Assembly (NCBI GenBank): GCA_036390755.1
Contig: DASWBH010000389.1
Span: forward strand, 32,776 to 96,775
Length of the DNA stretch: 64,000 nt
From: DASVHS01 sp036390755
Lineage (GTDB): Bacteria > Acidobacteriota > Thermoanaerobaculia > Gp7-AA8
Direction of reading: 5' to 3'
The position numbers and the translations under genes were made by a program. Of this stretch, positions 18,464 through 26,103 are shown one piece after another; the stretch's first letter is position 1, and every line of letters begins with the position of its first letter. The notes beneath the pieces are model-generated. The model ran no database searches. It saw nothing but the letters and a program-made list of their open reading frames with translations, and had not been told where the DNA came from.

Positions 18464-19774
18464 CTACTGTCGCTCGGACTTCACTTCGGGCCAGACGCTC
18501 TCGATGCCCAGGGTCTTCGCGTCGACGGTGCAGTTGAGCGCACCTTTCTTCAGCTGGACTTCGATCGCGTCGCCGGCCTGCACGGCGGCCGAGTCGAGGA
18601 TCGGTTTGCGTCGATTGCGCACGCGCGAGAACGCGATCGCGTAGCCGCGCGAGAGCACCGAGAGCGGCGACACTGCAGCGAGTTTTCCGGCGATCGCTTC
18701 GAGGCGATGCCGTTCCGTCTCGATCAGCCGCGGATAACGCGCGAGCGGCTGGTCCGCACTCTCGAGGCGTCGCCGCAGCAGGCGCGCGCGCGCCTCGAGC
18801 AATCGATAGAGGCCGAGACGGCAACGCTGCAGCTTCTCGCGCTGCATCGCGATCCGCCGCGGCACGATGCCCAGCCGATCGGAGGACGCGAGGTGGCGCA
18901 ACTCGTGCCGGTAGTTCCGCACGCGCGACTCGATGATCTGGCGGACGCGGCGCACCGACGTCTCGATCTGGCTGCAGATCTCGCTCTTCGCGCGCACGAC
19001 GATCTCCGCGGCCGCTGACGGCGTCGGCGCGCGCAAGTCGGCGACGAGATCTGCGATCGTGAAGTCGGTCTCGTGGCCGATGCCGGAGATCGTCGGGATC
19101 GTGCACGCCGCGATCGCGCGCGCGACGACTTCTTCGTTGAACGGCCACAGGTCCTCGAGTGATCCTCCACCGCGGCAGATCAGCACCACGTCGTGCAGCT
19201 GCCAACGCGAAAGATGCCGGATCGCTGTCGCGATCTCGCGTGCGGCCGCGGTGCCCTGCACGCGCACCGGGTAGATCTGCAGCGACAGGCCTTCGAACCG
19301 GCGGCCGAGGACGTTGAGGATGTCGCGGATCGCGGCGCCGGTCGGACTGGTGACGACGGCGAGCCGCTGCGGGAGCATCGGAATCGCTTTCTTCCGGGCG
19401 GCGTCGAACAAGCCTTCTTCGGCGAGCCGTTTCTTCAACTGCTCGAACGCGAGCTGCAGCGCGCCGAGGCCCGCCGGCTCAACAGCGACGGCGTTGAGCT
19501 GGAACTCGCCGCGCTGTTCGTACACAGACAATCGGCCGCGCACCACGAGCTGCAGTCCGTTCTCGATCCGGAACTTCAGGAAACGTGCATTCGTAGCGAA
19601 TAAAACGATTCGTAATTGTGCGCGATTATCCTTGAGCGAAAAGTAGTGATGACCGGCGGTCGACTTCGTATAGTTGGAGACTTCCCCTTCGACGGCCACG
19701 TCGTTGTAGCGAAACAGATCCAAATTGATCTGACGGATCAGCTCGGATGGCGAGTAAACGTCCTTATCGGCCAT
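18464..19774 (-). CDS. xseA: Exodeoxyribonuclease VII large subunit
   Basis: A 436-residue protein of normal length. The N-terminal OB domain (about 1-105: PSELIRQINLDLFRYNDVAVEGEVSNYTKS, HHYFSLKD) binds single-stranded DNA. The catalytic domain shows VVTSPTGAAIRDILNVL, CRGGGSLEDLWPFNEEVVARA and SGIGHETDFTIADLVADLRAPTPSAAAE, all hallmark motifs with the conserved His and Asp residues, followed by a long coiled region and the C-terminal RGYAIAF segment. The ATG at 19774 has no Shine-Dalgarno, but a TACACT box lies 6 bases before it. It heads the xseA-xseB-ispA-dxs-tlyA unit, divergent from the lipoprotein gene. Confidence 0.96.
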   Translation of the reverse strand: MADKDVYSPSELIRQINLDLFRYNDVAVEGEVSNYTKSTAGHHYFSLKDNRAQLRIVLFATNARFLKFRIENGLQLVVRGRLSVYEQRGEFQLNAVAVEPAGLGALQLAFEQLKKRLAEEGLFDAARKKAIPMLPQRLAVVTSPTGAAIRDILNVLGRRFEGLSLQIYPVRVQGTAAAREIATAIRHLSRWQLHDVVLICRGGGSLEDLWPFNEEVVARAIAACTIPTISGIGHETDFTIADLVADLRAPTPSAAAEIVVRAKSEICSQIETSVRRVRQIIESRVRNYRHELRHLASSDRLGIVPRRIAMQREKLQRCRLGLYRLLEARARLLRRRLESADQPLARYPRLIETERHRLEAIAGKLAAVSPLSVLSRGYAIAFSRVRNRRKPILDSAAVQAGDAIEVQLKKGALNCTVDAKTLGIESVWPEVKSERQ

Positions 19775-19780
19775 TTCCGG

Positions 19781-19786
19781 AGTGTA
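19781..19786 (-). promoter_or_regulatory. -10-like box before xseA
   Basis: TACACT on the minus strand lies exactly 6 bases upstream of the xseA ATG, with no ribosome site between. The spacing suits a leaderless transcript. No -35 match was found at 16-18 bases. Confidence 0.25.
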
Positions 19787-19856
19787 AGTCAGGCAAGCGC
19801 ATTGCTCTAGTCATTGCCAGCCGGCGCGAGCCGGTATGAAAGACAGAGGAACGGAT

Positions 19857-20441
19857 ATGAAGAATCTGAAAGCGACCTGTGCCTTGATCGCACTCACAAT
19901 GGTCCCCTTTCTCGGCGCTTGCGCGCACCACAATGCCGCGACGAACGACAACGATATCGTCCAGGTGACGAACTCGAACAATAGCGGCGGCACCGCCGTC
20001 GTCCCGGGCCCGGCGAAAGTCGACAGCAAGGGCGGCGTTTATACGAGCAGCTCCGCTCCCGGCACCGGTAACTCGGACAACGTCGGCACGAACACGAACG
20101 TCAACCTCGTTCCGAAGCAGTCGACCTCGACCGTGACGGTCACGCAGAGCCCGATGGAAACGCCGGCTCCTACGGCGATCATCCAGACGCCGGTTACGTC
20201 CGGCAGCGAGACCACGATCACCACCACGACCGAGACGGTCACCACGCCGCTTCCGGCCCCGGTGGTCGCAGAAGTTCCGCCTGCTCCGGCTCCCGCGCCG
20301 ATCGTCGAGACGCCCGCGCCTGCGCCCGAGCCGACGATGACCAGCTCTTCAACGACTGAGGAGACAGTGACCACTCCGGCCCCGGAGGAGAAGACGACGA
20401 AGACGACCCATCGTCATCACCGCAGAATGGCCAAAGAGTAA
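19857..20441 (+). CDS. Thr/Pro-rich lipoprotein
   Basis: A 194-residue lipoprotein of unknown function. A basic start (MKNLKATC) and hydrophobic stretch lead to the lipobox LGAC, with the lipidated Cys at about residue 22. Mature sequence is low complexity: Asn/Thr/Ser-rich at first, then alternating TTTTETVTTPLPAPVV and PAPAPAPIVETPAPAPEP blocks, ending in a basic His/Arg tail (THRHHRRMAKE). The composition suggests an unfolded, envelope-spanning spacer, and the basic tail could touch DNA-like or acidic polymers or peptidoglycan, by inference only. ATG 19857 has AGAGGA 6 bases upstream; ATG 19836 has none. An intrinsic terminator follows. Confidence 0.72.
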   Translation: MKNLKATCALIALTMVPFLGACAHHNAATNDNDIVQVTNSNNSGGTAVVPGPAKVDSKGGVYTSSSAPGTGNSDNVGTNTNVNLVPKQSTSTVTVTQSPMETPAPTAIIQTPVTSGSETTITTTTETVTTPLPAPVVAEVPPAPAPAPIVETPAPAPEPTMTSSSTTEETVTTPAPEEKTTKTTHRHHRRMAKE

Positions 20442-20471
20442 GCTCGACCCGATCGCAACAACTGTGAGACA

Positions 20472-20506
20472 AGGGCCTCCACAGCGAGGCCCTTTTTCTT
20501 TTTATT
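20472..20506 (+). terminator. Intrinsic terminator after the lipoprotein gene
   Basis: A perfect 8-base stem AGGGCCTC/GAGGCCCT (20472-20479 and 20486-20493) with a 6-base loop, followed directly by a T-rich tract (TTTTCTTTTTATT). It starts 30 bases after the lipoprotein stop. The T-tract lies over the 3' end of the convergent mlaF gene. Confidence 0.9.
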
Positions 20507-21314
20507 CGCTCCGCTCGAATTCCTCGGCGTCGTACGGCAGCGGCGCCACCGGCTCCATTTCCGTCAACGGACCTGACGCGCGTCCCTCGATGAACTGCTG
20601 CACGATCGGGTTCTTCGACTCCTGGAACTGCTCCGGCGAGCCCTGTTCGATGATGTGCCCGCGATGCAGCATCGCCACGCGATCGGCGATCTTGAACGCG
20701 ACCTTCATGTCGTGAGTGATCGTGACCGTGGTCGTGTTCAGGTTCGTATCCATCTCCAGAATCAGATCGGCGATGACGTCGCTGATGACGGGATCGAGGC
20801 CCGTGGTCGGCTCATCGAACAGCAGAATCGCCGGCTGCAGCGAGATCGCACGCGCGAATCCGACGCGCCGGCGCATGCCACCTGACAACTCGGAAGGTCG
20901 CTTGGTCTCCACGGCGACGAGGTGAACCTGATCGAGGCACTCCTGCACCCGGCGGCGAACCTGCTCCTCGGTCATCTGCGTGTGGCGGCGCAGCGGAAAA
21001 GCGATGTTCTCGAAGACCGACATGGAGTCGAACAGCGCGCCTTCCTGAAACGCCATTCCGAAGCGCTGGCGGAATCGATTCAGCTCGACCGGGCGCATGC
21101 AACAGAGGTCCTGGCCGTCGACGTACACGTGACCTTTGTCCGGCTGCAGCAGGCCGATGATGTGCTTGAGCGTGACGCTCTTCCCGGTGCCCGATCCGCC
21201 GACGATGACGAACGACTCGCCTTTCTCGACGTCGATCGACATGTCGCGCAGCACTTCTTTTCCCGCGAAGGATTTGTAGATGTGCTGCAGGGAGATGGTC
21301 GGGTCTTCGCGCAT
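20502..21314 (-). CDS. mlaF: MlaF-type ABC transporter ATP-binding protein
   Basis: A 270-residue ABC ATPase. It has Walker A GGSGTGKS, Q-loop FQEGALFDSMSVFENIAFPL (the MlaF/Mkl form), signature LSGGMRRRVGFARAI, Walker B ILLFDEPTTGLDP and the switch His in THDMK. Such ATPases power MlaE permeases moving phospholipids between inner and outer membrane, or Mce-type uptake in other bacteria. It starts 1 base after the MlaE gene stops. No MlaD/Mce substrate-binding gene is adjacent, so that component must lie elsewhere or downstream partners differ. The C-terminal 30 residues are acidic and variable. Confidence 0.9.
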   Translation of the reverse strand: MREDPTISLQHIYKSFAGKEVLRDMSIDVEKGESFVIVGGSGTGKSVTLKHIIGLLQPDKGHVYVDGQDLCCMRPVELNRFRQRFGMAFQEGALFDSMSVFENIAFPLRRHTQMTEEQVRRRVQECLDQVHLVAVETKRPSELSGGMRRRVGFARAISLQPAILLFDEPTTGLDPVISDVIADLILEMDTNLNTTTVTITHDMKVAFKIADRVAMLHRGHIIEQGSPEQFQESKNPIVQQFIEGRASGPLTEMEPVAPLPYDAEEFERSE

Positions 21315-21315
21315 G

Positions 21316-22086
21316 TCAGAAGAGGATCTTCGTGAGAAAGAAATCGCTGAGCAGGATGATGAGCGACGCGCTGACTACCGCATTGGTCGTGGCCCGCCCG
21401 ACCCCTTCAGCTCCACCGCTCGTGTAGTAGCCGCGCACGCAGCCAGTGTGGGTCAGGATCAATCCGAAGACGGCTGCTTTGATCGCGCCGCTCCAGACGT
21501 CTTTCATTTGCAGATATTGAAACGTGTTCTGCTCGTAGAGGATCGGATTCGCGTGCATCAGTTTCACACCGACGAGATAGCCGCCGCCGATGCCGAGCGC
21601 ATCGCCCAGGATCACGAGGAACGGCAGCATGATGATGCCGGCGATGACGCGCGGCACGAAGAGATAATGCACGGGCTCGGTTGCCAGCGCCTTCAGCGCA
21701 TCGATCTGCTCGGTCACGCGCATCGTGCCGATCTCCGCAGCCATCGAGGATCCGACGCGGCCCGTCACCATGAGGCCGACGAGAACCGGTGACAGCTCGC
21801 GCAGCATCGCCAGTGCGACAACACTGCCGACGAAGTTCTCGGCGTGTACGCGCTGGAAGCCGTTGTACGTCTGCAGCGCGAGCACCATTCCGGTGAACAT
21901 CGCCGTCAGGAAGACGACCGGGATCGACTCGACGCCGAGGCGGACCATCTGCCGGAGCCACTCATGAACCTCGAACGGCGGGCGGACGGACCACGTCATC
22001 GTCCGCCACAACATGCGGAACCACAGTCCGGTCTGCTCGAACAGACGGATGAAAACGTGTCCGACGCGATCGAACAGACGATTCAT
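21316..22086 (-). CDS. mlaE: MlaE-type phospholipid ABC transporter permease
   Basis: A 256-residue polytopic membrane protein of the MlaE/YrbE family with about five membrane segments. Typical stretches are VRLGVESIPVVFLTAMFTGMVLALQTY, LSPVLVGLMVTGRVGSSMAAEIGTMRVTEQIDAL, PVHYLFVPRVIAGIIMLPFL and GAIKAAVFGLILTHTGCVRGYYTSGGAEGVGRATT, the conserved cytoplasmic coupling loop to the ATPase. The N-terminal 35 residues are amphipathic and lie before the first conserved segment. It pairs with the ATPase downstream. Its start overlaps the alr stop by four bases (ATGA), an unusual coupling of lipid transport to peptidoglycan precursor synthesis. Confidence 0.9.
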   Translation of the reverse strand: MNRLFDRVGHVFIRLFEQTGLWFRMLWRTMTWSVRPPFEVHEWLRQMVRLGVESIPVVFLTAMFTGMVLALQTYNGFQRVHAENFVGSVVALAMLRELSPVLVGLMVTGRVGSSMAAEIGTMRVTEQIDALKALATEPVHYLFVPRVIAGIIMLPFLVILGDALGIGGGYLVGVKLMHANPILYEQNTFQYLQMKDVWSGAIKAAVFGLILTHTGCVRGYYTSGGAEGVGRATTNAVVSASLIILLSDFFLTKILF

Positions 22087-23243
22087 GCGAAGCGAGAACG
22101 GATGGTCACGCGGCTGCCATCGCGATAGATGCGCGGCACGCGCGCGCTGACGCTGCAGAAGACTTCGTACGCGATTGTACCGAGCTTCCTCGCGATCTCC
22201 TCGACGGGAATCGTCTCGCCATCCTGACTGCCCAGAAGAACCACCTCGTCGCCGAGCGATGCTCCGGGAATCGCGGTGACGTCGATCGTGATCAGGTCCA
22301 TCGACACTCGGCCGACGATGGGCGCGCGGCGTCCGCGCACGATGACGTCGGCTCGATTCGAGAGCAGCCGGTTGTAACCGTCCGCATAGCCGACCGGCAG
22401 CGTCGCGATCCGGCTCGGCACGATCGTGTGGAACGTCTCGCCGTAGCCGACCGGATGACCTTGCGGCAACGTCTTCAGCCGCGCGATCTCGGTGCGCCAG
22501 CGCATCACCGGCTCGAGGCGCGTGCCGCCGGTGTCGACCGCGTCCGCTCCGTAGAGCGCGATGCCGACGCGCGCGTACTCGCCGGGGCGGACGAGACCGC
22601 GCATCGTCGCGCCGCTGTTCGCGCGATGCTGCAGTGGCGCGCTGATGCCTGCGTCGCGGAGCACGTGAACGAGCCGGTCGAAATTGGCCGTTTGCACATC
22701 GGTGTAAGGATCGTCCGGATCGCTCGAATTCGCGAAGTGCGTGTAGATCGCGTCGAGCTTCAGCCGCGGCGCCGAGCGCAGGAGCTCGATCACGCGCGGC
22801 AGCTCCGGCTCGGTCGAGCCCATGCGGCCCATCCCTGAGTCGATCTTCAGGTGAATGTGCACGTCGCGATCGCGCGCGACCTTCGCCGCGGCCTCGAGCT
22901 CCTCCGGGCCGGGAATCCCGACGGTCATGTCGTTCCCGGCCGCAACGGCGATCTGCCTCTCGTTCAGCGGGCCGAGGATGAGGATGGGCAGAGTGACGCC
23001 GGCGCGCCGGAGCTCGAGCGCTTCCTCGAGCATGATGATCGCGATCATCGCCACATGTTTCGCTGTGAGGCGCCTGGCGAGATCCGCGGCGCCGTGACCG
23101 TACGCGTTCGCCTTCATCACCGCCACGAGGCGGGCGCCTTCCGGCAGGCGGCGGCCGGCCGCTTCGACGTTGCGCACGAATGCGGCAGCGTCGATGTCGA
23201 CCCAGGTCGGCCGCATGGCCGTGAGATCAAGCGCTGTAGACAT
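22083..23243 (-). CDS. alr: Alanine racemase
   Basis: A 386-residue PLP enzyme that makes D-alanine for peptidoglycan. The PLP-binding Lys is in VAVMKANAYGHGA, near the N-terminus. LKIDSGMGRMG, HRANSGATM, RVGIALYGAD, LPVGYADGYNR (catalytic Tyr region) and the C-terminal VSMDLITIDVT and VLLGSQDGETIPVEEIA follow the family. The start ATG 23243 overlaps the SDR gene by 17 bases; ATG 23216 (MRPTWVDID), which begins exactly at the conserved N-terminus, is a good alternative. It is translationally coupled to mlaE downstream. D-Ala-D-Ala-ligase-like genes elsewhere in the window (41565-43489) are not neighbours. Confidence 0.93.
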   Translation of the reverse strand: MSTALDLTAMRPTWVDIDAAAFVRNVEAAGRRLPEGARLVAVMKANAYGHGAADLARRLTAKHVAMIAIIMLEEALELRRAGVTLPILILGPLNERQIAVAAGNDMTVGIPGPEELEAAAKVARDRDVHIHLKIDSGMGRMGSTEPELPRVIELLRSAPRLKLDAIYTHFANSSDPDDPYTDVQTANFDRLVHVLRDAGISAPLQHRANSGATMRGLVRPGEYARVGIALYGADAVDTGGTRLEPVMRWRTEIARLKTLPQGHPVGYGETFHTIVPSRIATLPVGYADGYNRLLSNRADVIVRGRRAPIVGRVSMDLITIDVTAIPGASLGDEVVLLGSQDGETIPVEEIARKLGTIAYEVFCSVSARVPRIYRDGSRVTIRSRFA

Positions 23244-23919
23244 TCAGGTTCTGCCCGTTCATCGGTCGCGACTCGTCCGAAGCGAGAAAGCGAATCGTCC
23301 GCGCGATCTCCTCAGGGGTCATGTCGGCGGGCGCTCCGCCGCTCGCCTTCGCCCACATCGCGGTGTCGACCGATCCCGGGCTGACGCAGTTCACGCGAAT
23401 CCCATGCTCTTTCACTTCAACTGCCAACGCCTCGGTCAAGCCGATCACGGCGGCCTTGCTGGCGCAGTAGGAAACGAAGCCGGGGAACTTTTCCGGGCCG
23501 ATGACGCCGGAGATCGAGGCCACGTTCACGATCACGCCACCGCGGCGCTCGATCATCGACGGCAGCGCACGGCGGCAGGTCAGAAACATCGACCGGACGT
23601 TGACGGCGAACATACGATCCCAGCGGTCGGGAGTCGTCTTGACGAGCCGCTCGGGGTCGATCATGCCCGCGCAATTGACGAGAATGTCGCAGACGCCGAG
23701 TCTGGTCGTCGCGTCGGCGAAGAGGCGCTCGACGTCCCGCTCGTCCGCGGCGTCGCCGCCGATCGCGACGACGCCGGCGATCGATTCGAGCTTCTCGCGC
23801 CTGCGCGCGAACGCCGCCACGCGGGCGCCGCTCGCCGCAAACAACTCTGCAGAGGCGCGTCCGATGCCGCTCGATGCGCCGGTCACGATCACGACTCTGC
23901 CTTTGAACTCCGCGCTCAT
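23227..23919 (-). CDS. Short-chain dehydrogenase/reductase (FabG-like)
   Basis: A 230-residue classical SDR. The cofactor motif TGASSGIG is near residue 14, the stabilising NCAG near 84, and the catalytic Ser (VASISG), Tyr and Lys (SYCASK) are present, followed by VNCVSPGSVDT. The basic cluster FARRREK after beta-2 suggests NADPH. The substrate is unknown; FabG-like 3-oxoacyl reductases and sugar dehydrogenases share this pattern. It is the first gene of the SDR-alr-mlaE-mlaF unit and is divergent from the PuuD-like gene across 63 bases. Confidence 0.85.
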   Translation of the reverse strand: MSAEFKGRVVIVTGASSGIGRASAELFAASGARVAAFARRREKLESIAGVVAIGGDAADERDVERLFADATTRLGVCDILVNCAGMIDPERLVKTTPDRWDRMFAVNVRSMFLTCRRALPSMIERRGGVIVNVASISGVIGPEKFPGFVSYCASKAAVIGLTEALAVEVKEHGIRVNCVSPGSVDTAMWAKASGGAPADMTPEEIARTIRFLASDESRPMNGQNLNVYSA

Positions 23920-23929
23920 CGCGTGGACT

Positions 23930-23935
23930 TATAAT
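23930..23935 (+). promoter_or_regulatory. Consensus -10 box (TATAAT) before the PuuD-like gene
   Basis: A perfect TATAAT on the plus strand lies 47 bases upstream of the ATG at 23983, leaving room for a leader of about 40 bases that contains the GAGGGGAG ribosome site. No good -35 is seen at 16-18 bases (the nearest TTGAAC is 21 bases away). Confidence 0.5.
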
Positions 23936-23982
23936 CCGCCGCTGGTTACCCGACAAATGAAATCCGAGGGGAGCAACAGCCG

Positions 23983-24768
23983 ATGAATCAGGATTTGAAT
24001 ACGTTGATCCAGGTCTTCCTGCGATGGGCTCACGTCGTCGCCGGCATCGCGTGGATCGGTCATCTCTACTTCTTCAACTGGGTCAACGGGCCGTTCCAGG
24101 CGAAGATCGACGGACCGACGAAGCGCGCCGTGAACCCCGAGCTGATGCCGCGCGCGCTCTACTGGTTCCGCTGGGGGGCCGCGTGGACGTGGATCACCGG
24201 CATTCTCCTGGCGGGGCTCATCTACTATTCGGCGAAGACGGTGCTGTTCGAGCAGGATCTCGTCGGCAATCCGTGGCTCTGGCTGGCCATCGTGCTGATC
24301 ACGCTGGCCGTGGGCTTCGTCGTCTACAACGCGATCATGAAAGCGGTCGCGAACAAAGTAGCCGGCGCCGCGATCTGCATCGTGCTCTTTGCGGGCGTGT
24401 GGCTGTTCCTCGAGTACGTCGGACACTTCAGCGGCCGCGCGCTCTACATTCACGGCGGTGCAATTTTCGGCACGATGATGGCGCTCAACGTCTGGATGGT
24501 CATCTGGCCGATGCAGCAAAAGATCATCTCTGCGACGAAAGCGGGCTCGCCGCTGCCGGCCGACTCGCCCGAAGTGAAGATCGCCGGACTGCGATCGCGG
24601 CACAACACGTACATGTCCGTTCCGCTGATCTTCTTCATGATCAGCAATCACTATCCGACGATGTACGGCCAGCCGTTCCGCGACTGGTGCGCCGGCGGCG
24701 TCATCGTCATCGGTTTCTTCGTCACGTGGCTTCTGTACAAGCAGGCCGGAAAGGTTCAGGGGTTCTAG
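23983..24768 (+). CDS. Membrane protein of the urate hydroxylase PuuD / Urate_ox_N family
   Basis: A 261-residue protein with about seven or eight membrane helices. The N-terminus RWAHVVAGIAWIGHLYFFNWVNGPFQ, then RALYWFRWGAAWTWITG and RSRHNTYMSVPLIFFMISNHYP are the conserved His/Trp-rich segments of the PuuD-like membrane family. Full-length PuuD (about 400 residues) adds a C-terminal cytochrome c domain, which is absent here. Without it and without purine genes nearby, urate hydroxylation is not assured; the family fits a haem or quinone-linked membrane oxidase of unknown substrate. AGGGGAG precedes the ATG by 9 bases. Confidence 0.75.
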   Translation: MNQDLNTLIQVFLRWAHVVAGIAWIGHLYFFNWVNGPFQAKIDGPTKRAVNPELMPRALYWFRWGAAWTWITGILLAGLIYYSAKTVLFEQDLVGNPWLWLAIVLITLAVGFVVYNAIMKAVANKVAGAAICIVLFAGVWLFLEYVGHFSGRALYIHGGAIFGTMMALNVWMVIWPMQQKIISATKAGSPLPADSPEVKIAGLRSRHNTYMSVPLIFFMISNHYPTMYGQPFRDWCAGGVIVIGFFVTWLLYKQAGKVQGF

Positions 24769-24774
24769 AAAGCG

Positions 24775-25563
24775 GTGCGGCTCCTTCAGATCGACGCGTT
24801 CACCGACCAGCCGTTTCGCGGCAATCCGGCAGCGGTCTGTCTGCTCGAGCGCGAGCGGGACGCAACCTGGATGCAGCAGGTGGGAGCGGAGATGAATCTC
24901 TCCGAGACCGCATTCCTGCTGCCGCGCGCGGACGGCTGGTCGCTGCGATGGTTCACGCCGACCGTGGAGGTCGACCTCTGCGGCCACGCGACGCTCGCCA
25001 GCGCGCACGCGCTCTGGTCCGAACAGTTGCTCAATCCGGATGAGACGGCGCACTTCCATACGCGCAGCGGCCTTTTGACGGCATCGCTGAACGGCGACTG
25101 GATCGAGCTCGACTTCCCGGTGACGCGCGAATCGAAATCCGACGCGCCGCCTGGACTGCTCGAAGCGCTCGGCGTCCCCAAGCCGCTCTACGTCGGGAAG
25201 AACAAGTTCGACTACCTCGTCGAAGTCGAATCGGAAGAGGCCGTACGCGCGATCAATCCGGATTACGCGCGTCTCCGCCAGATCCCCGTGCGAGGCGTCA
25301 TCGTGACGAGCCGGGCCGCGAACGGCCAGCACGACTTCGTCTCCCGCTTCTTCGCTCCGGCATCAGGCGTCAACGAGGATCCGGTAACCGGATCGGCCCA
25401 CTGCTGCCTGACGCCGTACTGGGCGGCGAAGCTCGGGAAGGCTGAGATGGTCGCGTATCAGGCGTCCAAACGCGGCGGCATTCTTCGCGTGCGACTCAAC
25501 GGCGATCGCGTCCGCCTCGGCGGGCGAGCCGTCACCATCTTCCGCGGCCGGCTGAACGTGTAG
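24775..25563 (+). CDS. PhzF family isomerase/epimerase-like protein
   Basis: A 262-residue protein starting at GTG 24775, 6 bases after the PuuD-like stop. It has the two-lobed PhzF pattern: QIDAFTDQPFRGNPAAV, MNLSETAFLLP with the catalytic-type Glu, CGHATLASAHALW, and the second-lobe EDPVTGSAHCCLTPYW. PhzF isomerises a phenazine precursor, but most family members have other, unknown substrates, and no phenazine genes are near. It belongs to a short plus-strand run PuuD-like, PhzF, GNAT. The catalytic pattern looks intact. Confidence 0.88.
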   Translation: MRLLQIDAFTDQPFRGNPAAVCLLERERDATWMQQVGAEMNLSETAFLLPRADGWSLRWFTPTVEVDLCGHATLASAHALWSEQLLNPDETAHFHTRSGLLTASLNGDWIELDFPVTRESKSDAPPGLLEALGVPKPLYVGKNKFDYLVEVESEEAVRAINPDYARLRQIPVRGVIVTSRAANGQHDFVSRFFAPASGVNEDPVTGSAHCCLTPYWAAKLGKAEMVAYQASKRGGILRVRLNGDRVRLGGRAVTIFRGRLNV

Positions 25564-25565
25564 CG

Positions 25566-26018
25566 ATGCTCCGCATCGAGCGTGCGACCGATATGTCGCT
25601 CGTACGCGAACTGCTCGAGGAGTACGGCCGCTCGACGCACGTCGATCTCTCGTTTCAGAACTTCGACCACGAGCTGCGCACGCTGCCTCACGAATACGAT
25701 CCGATTCTCGTCGCCTGGCTTGACGACGCGCTCGCGGGATGTGTCGCGTTGCGGCGGATCGATGGCGAGACGTGCGAGATGAAGCGCCTGTACGTGCGGC
25801 CGGCCTTTCGCGGAAGAGCCCTCGGGCGGACGCTCGCTGACGCAATCATCGCGGAGGCCAGACAGCGCGGCTTCGCGCGCATGCGTCTCGATACGCTACC
25901 GTCGATGCGCGAAGCGATGTCGCTCTACGAGTCGCTCGGCTTCGTCGACATCGACGCCTATCGCTTCAACCCGATCGCTGGATCGCGCTACATGGAGCTC
26001 GATCTCCACCGCGCGTAG
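25566..26018 (+). CDS. GNAT family N-acetyltransferase
   Basis: A 150-residue single-domain GNAT. The acetyl-CoA-binding signature is MKRLYVRPAFRGRALGRTLADAI (about 75-97), with the R/Q-x-x-G-x-G/A pattern, and the C-terminal SLYESLGFVDI is family typical. Substrate unknown. It starts 2 bases after the PhzF stop (TAG then CG then ATG), so it is probably co-translated with it. Downstream, 85 bases before dgt, there is a 7-base inverted repeat (26045-26051/26065-26071) without a T-run. Confidence 0.82.
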   Translation: MLRIERATDMSLVRELLEEYGRSTHVDLSFQNFDHELRTLPHEYDPILVAWLDDALAGCVALRRIDGETCEMKRLYVRPAFRGRALGRTLADAIIAEARQRGFARMRLDTLPSMREAMSLYESLGFVDIDAYRFNPIAGSRYMELDLHRA

Positions 26019-26091
26019 ACGAATTTGACGGCGCGCCACAAGTCGTGGTGCACGCCGGACGCGCGCACCACAAGCGCCGGATCCGTGTCGC

Positions 26092-26097
26092 TAGAAT
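26092..26097 (+). promoter_or_regulatory. -10-like box (TAGAAT) immediately before dgt
   Basis: TAGAAT lies 6 bases upstream of the dgt ATG (26104) and no Shine-Dalgarno is present, so transcription would begin at about the start codon. The same hexamer is found before yqeY and before the TPR gene at 31984. Confidence 0.4.
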
Positions 26098-26103
26098 GCC
26101 CGC

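Noticed and set aside
19814..19840. Possible promoter TTGCCA-15-TATGAA before the lipoprotein
   Set aside because: A spacer of 15 bases is short, and a start near 19847 would fall in the ribosome site.
24024..25043. Overlapping plus-strand frame across the PuuD-like and PhzF genes
   Set aside because: It is out of frame with two genes that have clear family motifs and has no family features of its own.
26045..26071. Inverted repeat between GNAT and dgt
   Set aside because: Only 7 base pairs with a 13-base loop and no T-run; too weak to call a terminator.
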